Positions 23,665 to 31,920 of a stretch of 64,000 nucleotides of DNA are shown one piece after another. Positions within the stretch are counted from its first letter, which is position 1. Each line of letters begins with the position of its first letter. Source of the DNA: Streptomyces sp. NRRL WC-3605 (GTDB taxonomy: Bacteria > Actinomycetota > Actinomycetes > Streptomycetales > Streptomycetaceae); contig NZ_LLZN01000102.1 in NCBI RefSeq assembly GCF_001509795.1, positions 62,001 through 126,000 of the forward strand, read 5' to 3'. Under the pieces are notes generated by a model. That model ran no database searches and was not told the DNA's origin. It saw only the letters and a program-made list of their open reading frames with translations. The position numbers and the translations under genes were made by a program.

Positions 23665-25389
23665 TCACATGTCCAGGACGACGTCGGTGCGCGGCCGCGA
23701 GCAGCAGATGAGGGCCTGTCCGGCCGGCGGCGGCTCCAGCGGCGCGGGCGCGTAGCCGACCTCGCCCGACAGGACCGGGGTGACACAGGTGTGGCACACC
23801 CCGGTACGGCAGCTCCAGCGGGCCGGTACGTCGCAGGCGTCGGCGAGGTCGAGGAGGCTGCGCGCCCCGTCGGGGAACGGCGTGGTCACACCGCTGCGGG
23901 CGAAGGTGACCCGCGGTCCGGTGCCGGGCGGCCCTGCCGGCGGGTGGGGGGACGGAGCCTCGGTCCCGGTGAGGCCGGGGGTGATGGGTGGCAGGGTCGC
24001 GAAGAGTTCCGTGTGGACGCGGGCCGGGTCGACGCCCGCGTCGGCGAGGGCCTGCCGCATGTCGGTCATGAACGCCGTGGGCCCGCAGACGTAGGCGCTC
24101 GCCTCGGACGGCACGCCCAGGGCCCGGACGGCGTCCGGGGTGAGCCGTCCCGGGGCCGCGTGGGCCCGGTCCCGCTCCTCGGGGGTGGCGGCGCTGTAGA
24201 AGACGTGCTCGTGGGCGTGCGGCAGGGAGCCGAGCACGGTGTGGGCCTCGGCGGCCAGGGGGTGCTCGCGTGGGCCGCGGGCGCCGTGGAGCCACCAGAC
24301 GTCCCGGTCGGGGGAACGGGCGGCCAGTTCGTGCAGCATGCCCAGGACCGGGGTGACCCCGATGCCGGCGGAGACGAGGAGGACCGGTTCCGTGCCGCCT
24401 TCCAGGACGAAGTCGCCGCGCGGCGCCGCGACGTCGAGGACGGCTCCCGGCCGCAGTGCCGTCGTGAGGTAGCCGCTGGCGTTGCCGTGCGGTTCGTGTT
24501 TGACGCTGATGCGGTAGCCGTCGGCGCCGGGCACCGCGGAGAGCGAATAGCTGCGGATCGGGGCGGGCCCTCCGCTGCCCGGGACCCGCACGGTGAGGTA
24601 CTGGCCGGCGCGGGCGTCGGGCAGCGGTGTCCCGTCGGCCGAGGTCAGGTGGAGGGAGACGACCGTGTCCGTCTCGGCGACCACGTCGGACACCCGCAGG
24701 GTCCGGAAGCCCTCCCAGGCGGGCCCGTCGGCGGCGGGCCCGCCTTCCTCGGCGGCCAGCAGGTCGCGGAAGGAACCCTGCCAGCCGGGGCTCAGCGCGG
24801 GGACGGCGAGCGCGCGCCGCAGCAGGGCCGGGTCGCGGCCGGGGAGGTAGAGCAGGGCGTCCGTGGCGGCGACGGTCAGCGCGCCGGGGCCGGTCCGGGT
24901 CCGGACGATCGGGTCGCCCGCCCGGATCAGCCCCTCCTGGACGACCCGCATGTAGAAGCCGGGCCGGTGGTGGGCTACGAGCAGCGCGGGCATCTCGGGC
25001 ACGCCCATCCGCAGGCCGACGCGGTAGCAGGTCACCCGGGGCTGGCTCACCTCGAACTCCGCCTCGCCGATCCGGTACCGGTCGCCGATGCAGACCTCGT
25101 CGTCGGAGAGGCCGTCGACGGTGAGGTTCTCCCCGAACTGCCCGGGGACGAAGTCGTCCCGCCCGAGGTGCCGCTGCCAGTGACGGTAGGAGTCGATCTG
25201 GTAGACGAGCACCGCGCGCTGTTCCCCGCCGTGGCCCTGGGCGTCCCCCTGGCCGTCGCCGTCGAGGTTGAGCCGGCGGGCCATGACCGGTCCGGGCACG
25301 GGGTGTTTCCACACGCCCGTGTGGACGGTCCGGCCCTGCCAGGGCACGTCCTTGGGCAGTCCCACGTTGACCGACAGCAATGAGGGCAT
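23665..25389 (-). CDS. MOSC - ferredoxin reductase - 2Fe-2S ferredoxin fusion oxidoreductase
   Basis: Three-domain protein of 574 residues. Residues 1-215 are a MOSC/3-alpha domain (PGQFGENLTVDGLSDDEVCIGDRYRIGEAEFEVSQPRVTCYRVGLRMG). Residues 235-450 are a ferredoxin-NADP reductase-like module with RSYSLSAVPG for FAD and SAGIGVTPVLGML plus YVCGPTAFM for NAD(P)H. The C-terminal 90 residues are a plant-type 2Fe-2S ferredoxin with CRTGVCHTC and a later Cys in LICC. Electrons would flow from NAD(P)H through FAD and the cluster to an Mo-type or other partner. AAGGAG precedes ATG 25389. Third gene of the hydrolase-FMN protein operon. Confidence 0.93.
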   Translation of the reverse strand: MPSLLSVNVGLPKDVPWQGRTVHTGVWKHPVPGPVMARRLNLDGDGQGDAQGHGGEQRAVLVYQIDSYRHWQRHLGRDDFVPGQFGENLTVDGLSDDEVCIGDRYRIGEAEFEVSQPRVTCYRVGLRMGVPEMPALLVAHHRPGFYMRVVQEGLIRAGDPIVRTRTGPGALTVAATDALLYLPGRDPALLRRALAVPALSPGWQGSFRDLLAAEEGGPAADGPAWEGFRTLRVSDVVAETDTVVSLHLTSADGTPLPDARAGQYLTVRVPGSGGPAPIRSYSLSAVPGADGYRISVKHEPHGNASGYLTTALRPGAVLDVAAPRGDFVLEGGTEPVLLVSAGIGVTPVLGMLHELAARSPDRDVWWLHGARGPREHPLAAEAHTVLGSLPHAHEHVFYSAATPEERDRAHAAPGRLTPDAVRALGVPSEASAYVCGPTAFMTDMRQALADAGVDPARVHTELFATLPPITPGLTGTEAPSPHPPAGPPGTGPRVTFARSGVTTPFPDGARSLLDLADACDVPARWSCRTGVCHTCVTPVLSGEVGYAPAPLEPPPAGQALICCSRPRTDVVLDM

Positions 25390-25444
25390 CCGGGTGCTCC
25401 TTCCGGTACCAGTCAAGACGGTCCGGCGCCCGCGCTCATGTCGA

Positions 25445-26377
25445 TCACGGGCCGGGAGCCGCCTCGCGCAGCGGGACGAGGCCGCCGAGCACCCGCCGGG
25501 GCCGGAACCGGACCCGCCGCCCGGTGCCGCCCTCGTCCCCGGCGTCCGCGGGGTCGAGCCACTCGACCGTCGCCTCGCCGCCGAGGTGCAGGGTGCGGCC
25601 GGTGGTGAAGTCGAGGAACAGCAGGGCCGCGGCCGGGTCGACGGCGAGGTTGCCGAGGCTGGTGAACAGGTTGTTCCCGGCGTAGTCGGGCCACCAGAGC
25701 TCCCCGCCGTCGATCCGTACGAAGCCGGGCGCGCCACCCTTGTGGGAGGCGTCGGCGCCCCGGGCGGGATGGGTCGTGCCGAGGAAGAAGGTGTCGGCGC
25801 GTGAGATCAGCTCGCGGTCCCGGTCGTCGAGCGCGGCCCGGACGGCCTCGGGCGCAGGCGGGCCCGCCGGGGCGGTGGCGTCGGGGGTGAGGAGGCGGGG
25901 GCGGATGTGGGCGGGGCAGTTGCCGAACGCCTGCTCGGCCTCGATGGTCAGGACACCGTCCGTACGGTCCGTGAGTCTGCCGTTGACACGGATGCGGCGC
26001 CGCAGACCGAGGTCGATCGCGAGGAGCCCGGCGGGCTGCGGGACGGGCAGGCCGTGCAGCGGGTCACCGGCCGGGGGCGCGGCGATCACCGTCAGGGTGG
26101 TGCCGTCCCCGTCCAGGAACCCCGGCCGGCCGGTGAGGGGGGAGATCCACAGTGCCCCGTCCCGGTCGCGGGCGGTGAGGACGGCGAAGGTCCGCGCGGC
26201 GAGGGCCGCCCGCAGCCCGCCGCCCAGCCACGGCGGCCGCAGCATGCCGTGCAGCCGGGCCGCCTCCTCCGTGGCGCCCGCCCGCGCCTGGACAGTCCGC
26301 TCCCCCTCGTGGAAGCCCGACGCGTTCATACGGACCGTCTCCTCTCCTTCGGCCGCCGGTGCGGTGCTCGGGGTCAT
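25445..26377 (-). CDS. Pyridoxamine 5'-phosphate oxidase-like FMN-binding protein
   Basis: Protein of 310 residues with two split-barrel regions. The first is AARTFAVLTARDRDGALWISPLTGRPGFLDGDGTTLTVIAAPPAGDP and the second starts ISRADTFFLGTTHPARGADASHKGGAPGFVRIDG; both match PNPOx-like proteins that bind FMN or F420. ATG 26377 overlaps the stop of the upstream hydrolase gene by four bases; ATG 26329 has a clearer AGGAG and is a realistic alternative. In many bacteria this type is adjacent to a MOSC-ferredoxin reductase protein, as it is here, so the two may form a redox pair. Confidence 0.88.
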   Translation of the reverse strand: MTPSTAPAAEGEETVRMNASGFHEGERTVQARAGATEEAARLHGMLRPPWLGGGLRAALAARTFAVLTARDRDGALWISPLTGRPGFLDGDGTTLTVIAAPPAGDPLHGLPVPQPAGLLAIDLGLRRRIRVNGRLTDRTDGVLTIEAEQAFGNCPAHIRPRLLTPDATAPAGPPAPEAVRAALDDRDRELISRADTFFLGTTHPARGADASHKGGAPGFVRIDGGELWWPDYAGNNLFTSLGNLAVDPAAALLFLDFTTGRTLHLGGEATVEWLDPADAGDEGGTGRRVRFRPRRVLGGLVPLREAAPGP

Positions 26378-27243
26378 GCCAGGGCGCGGCCGAGGAAGTC
26401 GCGCACGGCGCCGGCGATGGCGCCCAGGTGCGACTCCAGGGCGAAGTGCCCGGTGTCCAGCAGACGGATCTCGGCGTCGGGCAGGTCCTGCCGGAACGCC
26501 TCCGCGCCCGCCGGGCCGAAGATCGGGTCGTTGGCCCCCCAGACGGCGAGCAGCGGGACCTGCGTGTCGCGGAACCAGCGGTGGACCTCCGGGTAGAGGG
26601 CCACGTTCATGGGGTAGTCGCGGAACAGCTTCAGCTGGATCAGGTCGTTGCCGGGCCGGTCCAGCAGGGCCAGGTCGTGGGTCCAGGCGTCGGGGCTGAC
26701 GAGGCTCGGGTCCGGCACGCCGGTGAGGTACTGCCAGCGCACGCCCTCCGGGGTGAGGGCGGTCCGCATGGGGGGCTCGGTGTCGGGGCCGGGGCGCTCG
26801 CCGTAGGCGAAGACGTCCTTCCAGAAGGCCGGGACGAGCCCCTCCTCGTAGGCGTTGCCGTTCTGGGTGACGATCGCCGTGATCCGGCCGGGGTCCCGCA
26901 GGGCGAGGCGCCAGCCGATCGGGGCGCCGTAGTCCTGCACGTACATCGCGAACCGGTCGACGCCCAGCTGCCGCAGGAGCCCCTCGGTGATGTCGGCGAG
27001 CGCGTCGAAGGTGTACGGGAAGTCCTGGAGCGCCGGCATCGCGGACCTGCCGAACGCGATGTGGTCCGGAGCGACGACGCGGTAGCGGTCGGCGAGCTCC
27101 GGGATCAGGCCGCGGAACATGTGCGAGCTGGTCGGGAAGCCGTGCAGCAGCACGACGGTGGGCGCGCCGGGATCGCCGGCCTCCCGGTAGAAGACCTCCA
27201 GGCCGTCGACGGTGGCGGTGCGGTGGTGCACTGCGTACTCCAT
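26374..27243 (-). CDS. Alpha/beta hydrolase with aspartate nucleophile (haloalkane dehalogenase/epoxide hydrolase type)
   Basis: Protein of 289 residues. HGFPTSSHMF carries the oxyanion-hole region. YVQDYGAPIG places Asp104 where lipases have serine, which is the arrangement of haloalkane dehalogenases and epoxide hydrolases. Asp239 (WGANDPIF) and His266 (DTGHFALE) complete the triad. The substrate is not predictable; epoxides or haloalkanes are family possibilities. Upstream AGAGGGG precedes ATG 27243. It is the first gene of a three-gene operon with FMN-binding and electron-transfer partners, and divergent from a CGNR regulator that probably controls it. Confidence 0.9.
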   Translation of the reverse strand: MEYAVHHRTATVDGLEVFYREAGDPGAPTVVLLHGFPTSSHMFRGLIPELADRYRVVAPDHIAFGRSAMPALQDFPYTFDALADITEGLLRQLGVDRFAMYVQDYGAPIGWRLALRDPGRITAIVTQNGNAYEEGLVPAFWKDVFAYGERPGPDTEPPMRTALTPEGVRWQYLTGVPDPSLVSPDAWTHDLALLDRPGNDLIQLKLFRDYPMNVALYPEVHRWFRDTQVPLLAVWGANDPIFGPAGAEAFRQDLPDAEIRLLDTGHFALESHLGAIAGAVRDFLGRALA

Positions 27244-27305
27244 TGTTCTAACCCCTCTAGAGCCGTTCGGCGGTTATAAGCACAGTCGACCACGGCCGAC
27301 CTAAC

Positions 27306-27333
27306 CTGTCAACACACTTTCAAGGGTTACAAT
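27306..27333 (+). promoter_or_regulatory. Candidate vegetative promoter of the CGNR regulator gene
   Basis: CTGTCA (27306-27311) and TACAAT (27328-27333) are separated by 16 bases and lie about 60 bases upstream of the ATG at 27395. Spacing and hexamers fit an HrdB-type promoter. Confidence 0.4.
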
Positions 27334-27394
27334 CGAGAGGCGGAGGCACGCTGTAGCCTGCGCTGGGCGAACTGATCGGTGAGGAGGCGGACGC

Positions 27395-27904
27395 ATGGAG
27401 CAGGACACGCTGGTGGAGCTCCTCAACACCACCCCGGTGGTCGACGGCACCCCGGCGGATGTGTTCGCCGACCCCGAGGCCGCCCGCGCCTGGCAGCGGG
27501 AGCACGGCGGCAGCGGCACCGCAGCCGAGCACCGGCATCTCGTCGAGGCACGCGACCTGCTCCAGCGGGTCGTCCGCGATGACGTTCCCGCCACCGCCCT
27601 GGGCCCGCTGCTGGAGGGCGTCACCTCGCATCCGCGCGTCGACGCCGAGGGCGTGACCTGGGAGCCGAGGCCGCCCGCCGACCGGCGCCTGGCCGTGGAG
27701 GCGGTCCTGGCCTGGGGCGCGCTCCAGCAGGCCATGCCCGGCAGACTGCGCCCCTGCGCCAACGACGAGTGCCGTCGGTTCCTGCTGGACCGCAGCAAGA
27801 CGAACAAGGGGCGCTGGTGCTCGATGGCCCTGTGCGGCAACCGCATGAAGGCCAGACGCCACTACGAGCGCACCCGCCAGGCGGCCGCCCGGCAGCCGGA
27901 CTGA
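27395..27904 (+). CDS. CGNR zinc-finger (ABATE-domain) transcriptional regulator
   Basis: Protein of 169 residues. The C-terminal zinc finger uses Cys121, Cys126, Cys142 and Cys147, the last within CGNR (147-150), followed by basic KARRHYERTRQ. The N-terminal helical domain (LLNTTPVVDGTPADVFADPEAARAW) corresponds to the ABATE ligand-binding region. Such regulators often neighbour and control hydrolase or oxidoreductase genes; the divergent three-gene operon is the likely target. A strong terminator follows. Confidence 0.92.
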   Translation: MEQDTLVELLNTTPVVDGTPADVFADPEAARAWQREHGGSGTAAEHRHLVEARDLLQRVVRDDVPATALGPLLEGVTSHPRVDAEGVTWEPRPPADRRLAVEAVLAWGALQQAMPGRLRPCANDECRRFLLDRSKTNKGRWCSMALCGNRMKARRHYERTRQAAARQPD

Positions 27905-27919
27905 CCCGGACGGCGGAAA

Positions 27920-27958
27920 GGCCCCGCCCCCCCACCACGGCCGGTGGGGGGCGGGGCC
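27920..27958 (+). terminator. Terminator after the CGNR regulator gene
   Basis: ggccccgcccccccacc and its complement ending gcggggcc (27920-27958) form a 16-bp stem with one bulged C and a short loop. It lies 16 bases downstream of the stop codon. Confidence 0.75.
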
Positions 27959-27983
27959 GCTCCTGGCGCCTTCCGGCGGTCCG

Positions 27984-28274
27984 TCAGCAGGTGCGGCCGA
28001 CGTAGTGCGCGCCCTGGATCTTGGCGGCGGAGCCCAGCCAGGTGCGGCCCGGCGCCACACAGCGCTCGTAGTCGGCGGCGTAGGCGACCCGCACCTGGAT
28101 CACCACACGGGAGCCGTCCGACGTGCAGTGGTTGTAGTACGCGTCGGAGCTGGTCTCGTAGAAGCCGCAGGGGTCGGCGGCGGCCGGGGCCGCATGGGCG
28201 GTCACCATCCCGAGGGAGGTCAGCGCGAGGGCGGCGGAACCGAGGACGCCGGTCAGCGTACGGCGAAAACTCAA
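27984..28274 (-). CDS. Small secreted cysteine-containing protein
   Basis: Secreted protein of 96 residues. Residues 1-28 are a signal peptide (MSFRRTLTGVLGSAALALTS then MVTAHA). The mature part has four cysteines (CGFYET, NHCTSD, ERCVAPG and the C-terminal RTC), suggesting two disulfides. It resembles the DUF6355 group of small secreted actinobacterial proteins, but I am not certain of this. No function can be deduced. Confidence 0.75.
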   Translation of the reverse strand: MSFRRTLTGVLGSAALALTSLGMVTAHAAPAAADPCGFYETSSDAYYNHCTSDGSRVVIQVRVAYAADYERCVAPGRTWLGSAAKIQGAHYVGRTC

Positions 28275-28387
28275 GGGAACTCCTTGGCCGGTGCGGGCGG
28301 CGGACCGGACGTCCCCGCCCGTCGATGGGTCGGTACGCCCCTCAGCATTCCGCCGGGCCCCCGGCGCTCCGGGCCCCGCGCGCCCCG

Positions 28388-28400
28388 TTCACCTGGTGAA
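28388..28400. promoter_or_regulatory. Small perfect palindrome upstream of the secreted-protein gene
   Basis: TTCACC, central T, GGTGAA form a perfect 13-bp palindrome about 115 bases upstream of the small secreted-protein start and downstream of the SDR gene. It may be an operator; no dedicated regulator lies next to it. Confidence 0.3.
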
Positions 28401-28475
28401 TCGTTCGGTCCGTAGGCCGTTGGGATGATCTCGACCCACGCGTGGGGCGCGCTCCCCCGGCCTCGTGTACGGCCG

Positions 28476-29270
28476 TCACGGCAGGATCGAGTCCACGTAC
28501 CCTCCGTCGACCCGGACCGCGCCGCCCGTCGTGGCCGACGCGTGGTCGGAGGCTAGGTAGACGACCATGTTGGCGATCTCCTCCGGCTCGATCAGGCGCT
28601 GCAGCAGGCTCTGCGGCCGGTGCTCGCGCATGAAGGCCCGCTGCGCCTCGTCCCAGGGCAGGTCCTTGTCCACCAGCTCGTAGACGAAGTCCTCCACACC
28701 GCCCGTGTGGGTGGGGCCGGCGAGGACGGAGTTCACGGTGACCCCGGTGCCGGCCGCCTGCTTGGCGAATCCGCGGCTCACCGCGAGCAGGGCCGTCTTG
28801 GACATGCCGTAGTGGATCATCTCGGCGGGAGTCACGATCGCCGAGTCGCTGGCGATGTTCTGCACCCGCCCCCAGCCCCGCTCGGCCATGCCGGGCAGGT
28901 ACCGGCGGATCAGCCGTACGGCCGACAGCACGTTGACGTCGAAGTAGCGCCGCCACTCCTCGTCGCTGATCTCCAACGGGTCGGCGGAGCCGAAGATGCC
29001 GAGGTTGTTGACGAGGATGTCCACCTCCGGGAGGAGCTCGGCCACCCGGTCGACGCCCTCCTGCGTGGTCACGTCCGCCGCCACCGGGACCAGGCGGGCG
29101 CCGGGCGCCCGGCTGCTGAACTCGGCGACACTGCGCTCCACACGGTCCGGGCTGCGGCCGTTGACGCCCACCCGCGCCCCCGCGCGGGCGAGCCCGACCG
29201 CGATCGCCGCGCCGATGCCCTGGGTGGAACCGGTCACCAGCGCGGTGCGGCCCGTCAGATCGATCTGCAT
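28476..29270 (-). CDS. Short-chain dehydrogenase/reductase
   Basis: Oxidoreductase of 264 residues, classical SDR. TGSTQGIGAAIAVGLARAG binds the nucleotide; NNLGIFG is the NAG-like motif; IASDSAIVTPAEMIHYGMSK carries the serine and YxxxK. The long loop before the C-terminus (THTGGVEDFVYELVDKDLPWDEAQRAFMREHRPQSLLQRLIEPEEIANMVVYLAS) is typical of a subgroup annotated as 3-oxoacyl-ACP reductase-like. ATG 29270 has AAAGGG upstream. Monocistronic by spacing. A 10-bp palindrome lies about 100 bases upstream. Confidence 0.92.
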   Translation of the reverse strand: MQIDLTGRTALVTGSTQGIGAAIAVGLARAGARVGVNGRSPDRVERSVAEFSSRAPGARLVPVAADVTTQEGVDRVAELLPEVDILVNNLGIFGSADPLEISDEEWRRYFDVNVLSAVRLIRRYLPGMAERGWGRVQNIASDSAIVTPAEMIHYGMSKTALLAVSRGFAKQAAGTGVTVNSVLAGPTHTGGVEDFVYELVDKDLPWDEAQRAFMREHRPQSLLQRLIEPEEIANMVVYLASDHASATTGGAVRVDGGYVDSILP

Positions 29271-29364
29271 GCCTACAGCCCTTTCCCGTGTCAGTTCGTA
29301 CGTGTTCGGGTACCCCGCGGCATCCCTTGCGTACGCCCACTGGACGCATCGGCTTCCAGAGCGC

Positions 29365-29374
29365 GCTTGCAAGC
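29365..29374. promoter_or_regulatory. Palindrome GCTTGCAAGC upstream of the SDR gene
   Basis: A perfect 10-bp palindrome, followed by a further AAG half, lies about 95 bases upstream of the SDR start. The core resembles sites of TetR-family regulators, but no such gene is adjacent. Confidence 0.3.
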
Positions 29375-29448
29375 AAGAGGGCTGGCGACACGCCACCGGC
29401 CGCCGGGGGACGGGCTCCCGGCGGCCGGCGGCGTGCGTTCGGTAGGGA

Positions 29449-30654
29449 TCAGTTGAAGGGCTCGAGGGTGATCGACGCCTGGCGCGGGTCCCCGTCGTGG
29501 ACCAGGGACTCGTGGTTGCCGACGTCGTCGAAGGCGAACGCGTACGCCTTGCCGTCGGCCATCTGGGAGTGGATCACCCGCGCGTAGTGGTCGGTGACGC
29601 CGTCCCGGTAGAAGGCGTCCGACGACGCGTCGGGCTGGTTGGGGTTGACCAGCAGGGTGGAGCGGTGGAATCCCGCGCACAGGGTGCGCGAGATCGGGCC
29701 GCGCACCTGGTCGTTGGGCGCGTCGAGCTTGCGGTGACAGCCGAAGACGGAGGAGGCGTCCGGCTTCTCGAACTGGGTCACGACCGCGCCCGCGCTGTTG
29801 GTGAAGCGCATGACGCCCCCCGAGACCCGGCCGAAGTACCTGGTGTTCGGCTGGTCCCTGAACGGTGTCACCGTCAGGGTGGCCGAGGAGTACTTCTGCC
29901 AGACCCGGTTGATGTAGTCGTCGAGCACCGAGGCGGGCAGCGCGCCGGTCTCCAGGCCGTACAGCGGGGACAGCGCGCGCAGCACGGTGCCGTCGGAGCG
30001 GGTCTGGATCAGGTTCCCCCAGCCGCCGGGCTGGTTCCTCAGTCCGTTCAGGACGGCGTTGTAGCCGCCCGCCCTGAGCCTGCCGGCGGTCGCGGTGCTG
30101 CCGTCGGGGCGCTGCACGCCGACGGAGTAGGGCGCCGAGAACATGTCGACCTGGGTGCTGTTGAGCCACACGCCGCCGTCGTTGAGCGTGTACTCGGACC
30201 AGTTGAACAGGATGTCGCGGTTCGGGTCGCTGGGGTTCTGCACGGCGGGCTGGACGAGCCCGCCGGTGGTCAGCTTGAACTCCAGCTTCCGCCCGTACGA
30301 GAAGTACACGCGGCCGGAGAACTTCGGCATCCGGATGGTCGTCGACTGTCCGGCGGCGGGGCCGGGGATGGAGGCGTCCGGCGCGGGAGTCGGCGGGTTC
30401 CCGCCCGCCGGCCAGGGGTGGAAGGTACCGCCGGCGTCGGCCCAGCCCTGGCGTCCGGTCGAGAGCTCGGTGCCGAGGTTGTAGATGTACACCTGGTCAC
30501 CGCGCGCCGAGTTGTTGGTGATCTTCAGCGGAATGGTCGCCGGGACGGCGGCGTGGGCGGGTGCGCCCGTCCCGGCCGCCAGCAGCGTGCCGCCGAGGAT
30601 CGTGGCGAGGGACAGGCCCGCGGCCGCGATCCGGCGTTCGAGTGTCTTGCCCAT
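29449..30654 (-). CDS. Secreted GH64 endo-beta-1,3-glucanase
   Basis: Secreted enzyme of 401 residues. Residues 1-35 are a signal peptide ending AHA. The rest is a single GH64 catalytic module: thaumatin-like N-terminal strands (IPLKITNNSARGDQVYIYNLG), then FNWSEYTLNDGGVWLNSTQVDMFSAPYSVGV, in which Glu154 and Asp170 match the catalytic acid and base of the laminaripentaose-producing glucanase family. The C-terminal half includes FAFDDVGNHESLVHDGDPRQASITLEPF. No carbohydrate-binding module follows. It should cut beta-1,3-glucan of fungal or plant walls. A LacI-type operator sits upstream. Confidence 0.93.
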   Translation of the reverse strand: MGKTLERRIAAAGLSLATILGGTLLAAGTGAPAHAAVPATIPLKITNNSARGDQVYIYNLGTELSTGRQGWADAGGTFHPWPAGGNPPTPAPDASIPGPAAGQSTTIRMPKFSGRVYFSYGRKLEFKLTTGGLVQPAVQNPSDPNRDILFNWSEYTLNDGGVWLNSTQVDMFSAPYSVGVQRPDGSTATAGRLRAGGYNAVLNGLRNQPGGWGNLIQTRSDGTVLRALSPLYGLETGALPASVLDDYINRVWQKYSSATLTVTPFRDQPNTRYFGRVSGGVMRFTNSAGAVVTQFEKPDASSVFGCHRKLDAPNDQVRGPISRTLCAGFHRSTLLVNPNQPDASSDAFYRDGVTDHYARVIHSQMADGKAYAFAFDDVGNHESLVHDGDPRQASITLEPFN

Positions 30655-30687
30655 GCTCCGTCTCCGTTCGAGTGGGGGATCGACGAT

Positions 30688-30730
30688 CTGAGAGCGCTCT
30701 CAGCGTCCCGCCCTGGTATGGACCTGTCAA
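30688..30730 (-). promoter_or_regulatory. Promoter and LacI-type operator of the GH64 glucanase gene
   Basis: CTGAGAGCGCTCTCAG (30688-30703) is a perfect 16-bp palindrome with the central GCGC typical of LacI-family sites, close to the CebR box TGGGAGCGCTCCCA. On the coding strand a perfect TTGACA (-35) lies at 30730-30725. With a 17-base spacer the -10 position falls at 30707-30702, so the operator overlaps the -10 and start site. This predicts sugar-responsive repression. Confidence 0.65.
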
Positions 30731-30841
30731 CGACTCAACCAATATCGACCGCGGTGAACTCCCGTACGGGGCACGGGAGACGGGCAACGGAAGACGGGAG
30801 ACGGGGCTGCCGGTAGACGGCGGGGGGCGGGCGACGGGCGG

Positions 30842-31822
30842 TCAGCGGCCCCGCAGGGCTCCCGCCGTCTCACCCGTCCGCTCGCGGAGCAGGACCCGGA
30901 GCGTGGTGGCGTGCTCGTAGCCGACCTTGCGGGCTATCACCTCGAGCGGCAGGTCCGTGGTGCGCAGCAGATGGGAGGCGCGTTCCACGCGCAGGTCCTG
31001 CACGAAACGGACGGGCGAGGTGCCGAGGGTGCGGCGTACGACCCGCTGGAGGGTGCGCTCGCTGACGCCGAGGGCCCGGGCCGCGTCGCCGATCGACAGC
31101 GGCTGGTCCAGATGGATCCTGGCCCAGCGCTCGAAGGCGGCCAGCGTCGGATCGCTCTGCGCGAGGGCCGAGGAGATCGTGTACGCGGCCTGGGAGGGCC
31201 GCTCGTCGATGACCAGATACCTGGCGACGAGCTCCGCGAGGGCGGGGCTCCTCATCCGCACCACCGCGAGCGCGAGGTCGACGTGCCCGAACGCCGCGCC
31301 CGCGGTGGTCACCCCGTCGGAAGTGGTCACCATGCGGGTCTGGTCGAGCGTCACCCGCGGGTAGCGCGTACGGAAGTACGGCGCCAGCCACCAGCTGGTG
31401 GTCGCCCGGCGCCCGTCGAGCACACCCGACTCGGCCAGCAGGAACGTGCCCGTGCAGGCCGACGCCACAGCGACACGGCGTTCCCGCGTCTCGGCCACCA
31501 GCTGCCGCAGGGGCGCCCCGGCCGGACCCGAGACCTGTGCGAGGAGGGCGTCGGGGCGGCGCTCGGCGAGGGCCGGGACGATCAGCAGGTCGGCGTCCTT
31601 CGCCGTGGCGGCCGGGCGGGTCTCGACCAGGTGCCCGGCGCCGGTGCGGACCCGCCGGCGGAAGCCCACGGTGGACACCGTCCAGGCGGGCGGCGGTTCG
31701 GGAAGCTCCTCGCGCATCGCGTTCGCCCCGTCGAGCACGTCGAGCAGGGCCGCGAGCCCGGAATCGAAGACACCGTCGTACGCCAGCACCGCCACATCCA
31801 TGTCGGGAACGGTATCGGACAC
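30842..31822 (-). CDS. GlxA-like transcriptional regulator (DJ-1/PfpI domain plus AraC-type HTH)
   Basis: Regulator of 326 residues. The N-terminal DJ-1/PfpI fold includes DADLLIVPALAERRPDALLAQ and VASACTGTFLLAESGVLDGRRATTSWWLAP with the cysteine elbow. The C-terminal AraC-type double HTH starts WARIHLDQPLSIGDAARALGVSERTLQRVVRRTLGTSPVRFVQDLRVERASHLL. Such proteins activate stress or catabolic genes. GTG 31822 and ATG 31801 are both possible starts. An inverted repeat spans the GTG. It is divergent from the ABM monooxygenase gene. Confidence 0.92.
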   Translation of the reverse strand: MSDTVPDMDVAVLAYDGVFDSGLAALLDVLDGANAMREELPEPPPAWTVSTVGFRRRVRTGAGHLVETRPAATAKDADLLIVPALAERRPDALLAQVSGPAGAPLRQLVAETRERRVAVASACTGTFLLAESGVLDGRRATTSWWLAPYFRTRYPRVTLDQTRMVTTSDGVTTAGAAFGHVDLALAVVRMRSPALAELVARYLVIDERPSQAAYTISSALAQSDPTLAAFERWARIHLDQPLSIGDAARALGVSERTLQRVVRRTLGTSPVRFVQDLRVERASHLLRTTDLPLEVIARKVGYEHATTLRVLLRERTGETAGALRGR

Positions 31823-31834
31823 GTCGTTCCCGAC
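31802..31834. promoter_or_regulatory. Perfect 10-bp inverted repeat across the GlxA-like start codon
   Basis: gtcgggaacg (31802-31811) and cgttcccgac (31825-31834) are exact inverted arms with a 13-base spacer. The spacer contains the GTG start of the regulator. The site could serve autoregulation or act as an RNA hairpin controlling translation. Confidence 0.5.
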
Positions 31835-31920
31835 GCTGGGCGGGTTCCGGACCGCGCCCTAGATTCAGGGGTGTCCGGACGACATCCGGTGCCCGGTACC
31901 GGCACCCCTCCCGTCACGGC

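Noticed and set aside
27283..27296. GTGGTCGAC-like half near the hydrolase promoter as a second GntR site
   Set aside because: Only one half resembles the palindrome at 36343 and the regulator gene is 8 kb away; likely chance.
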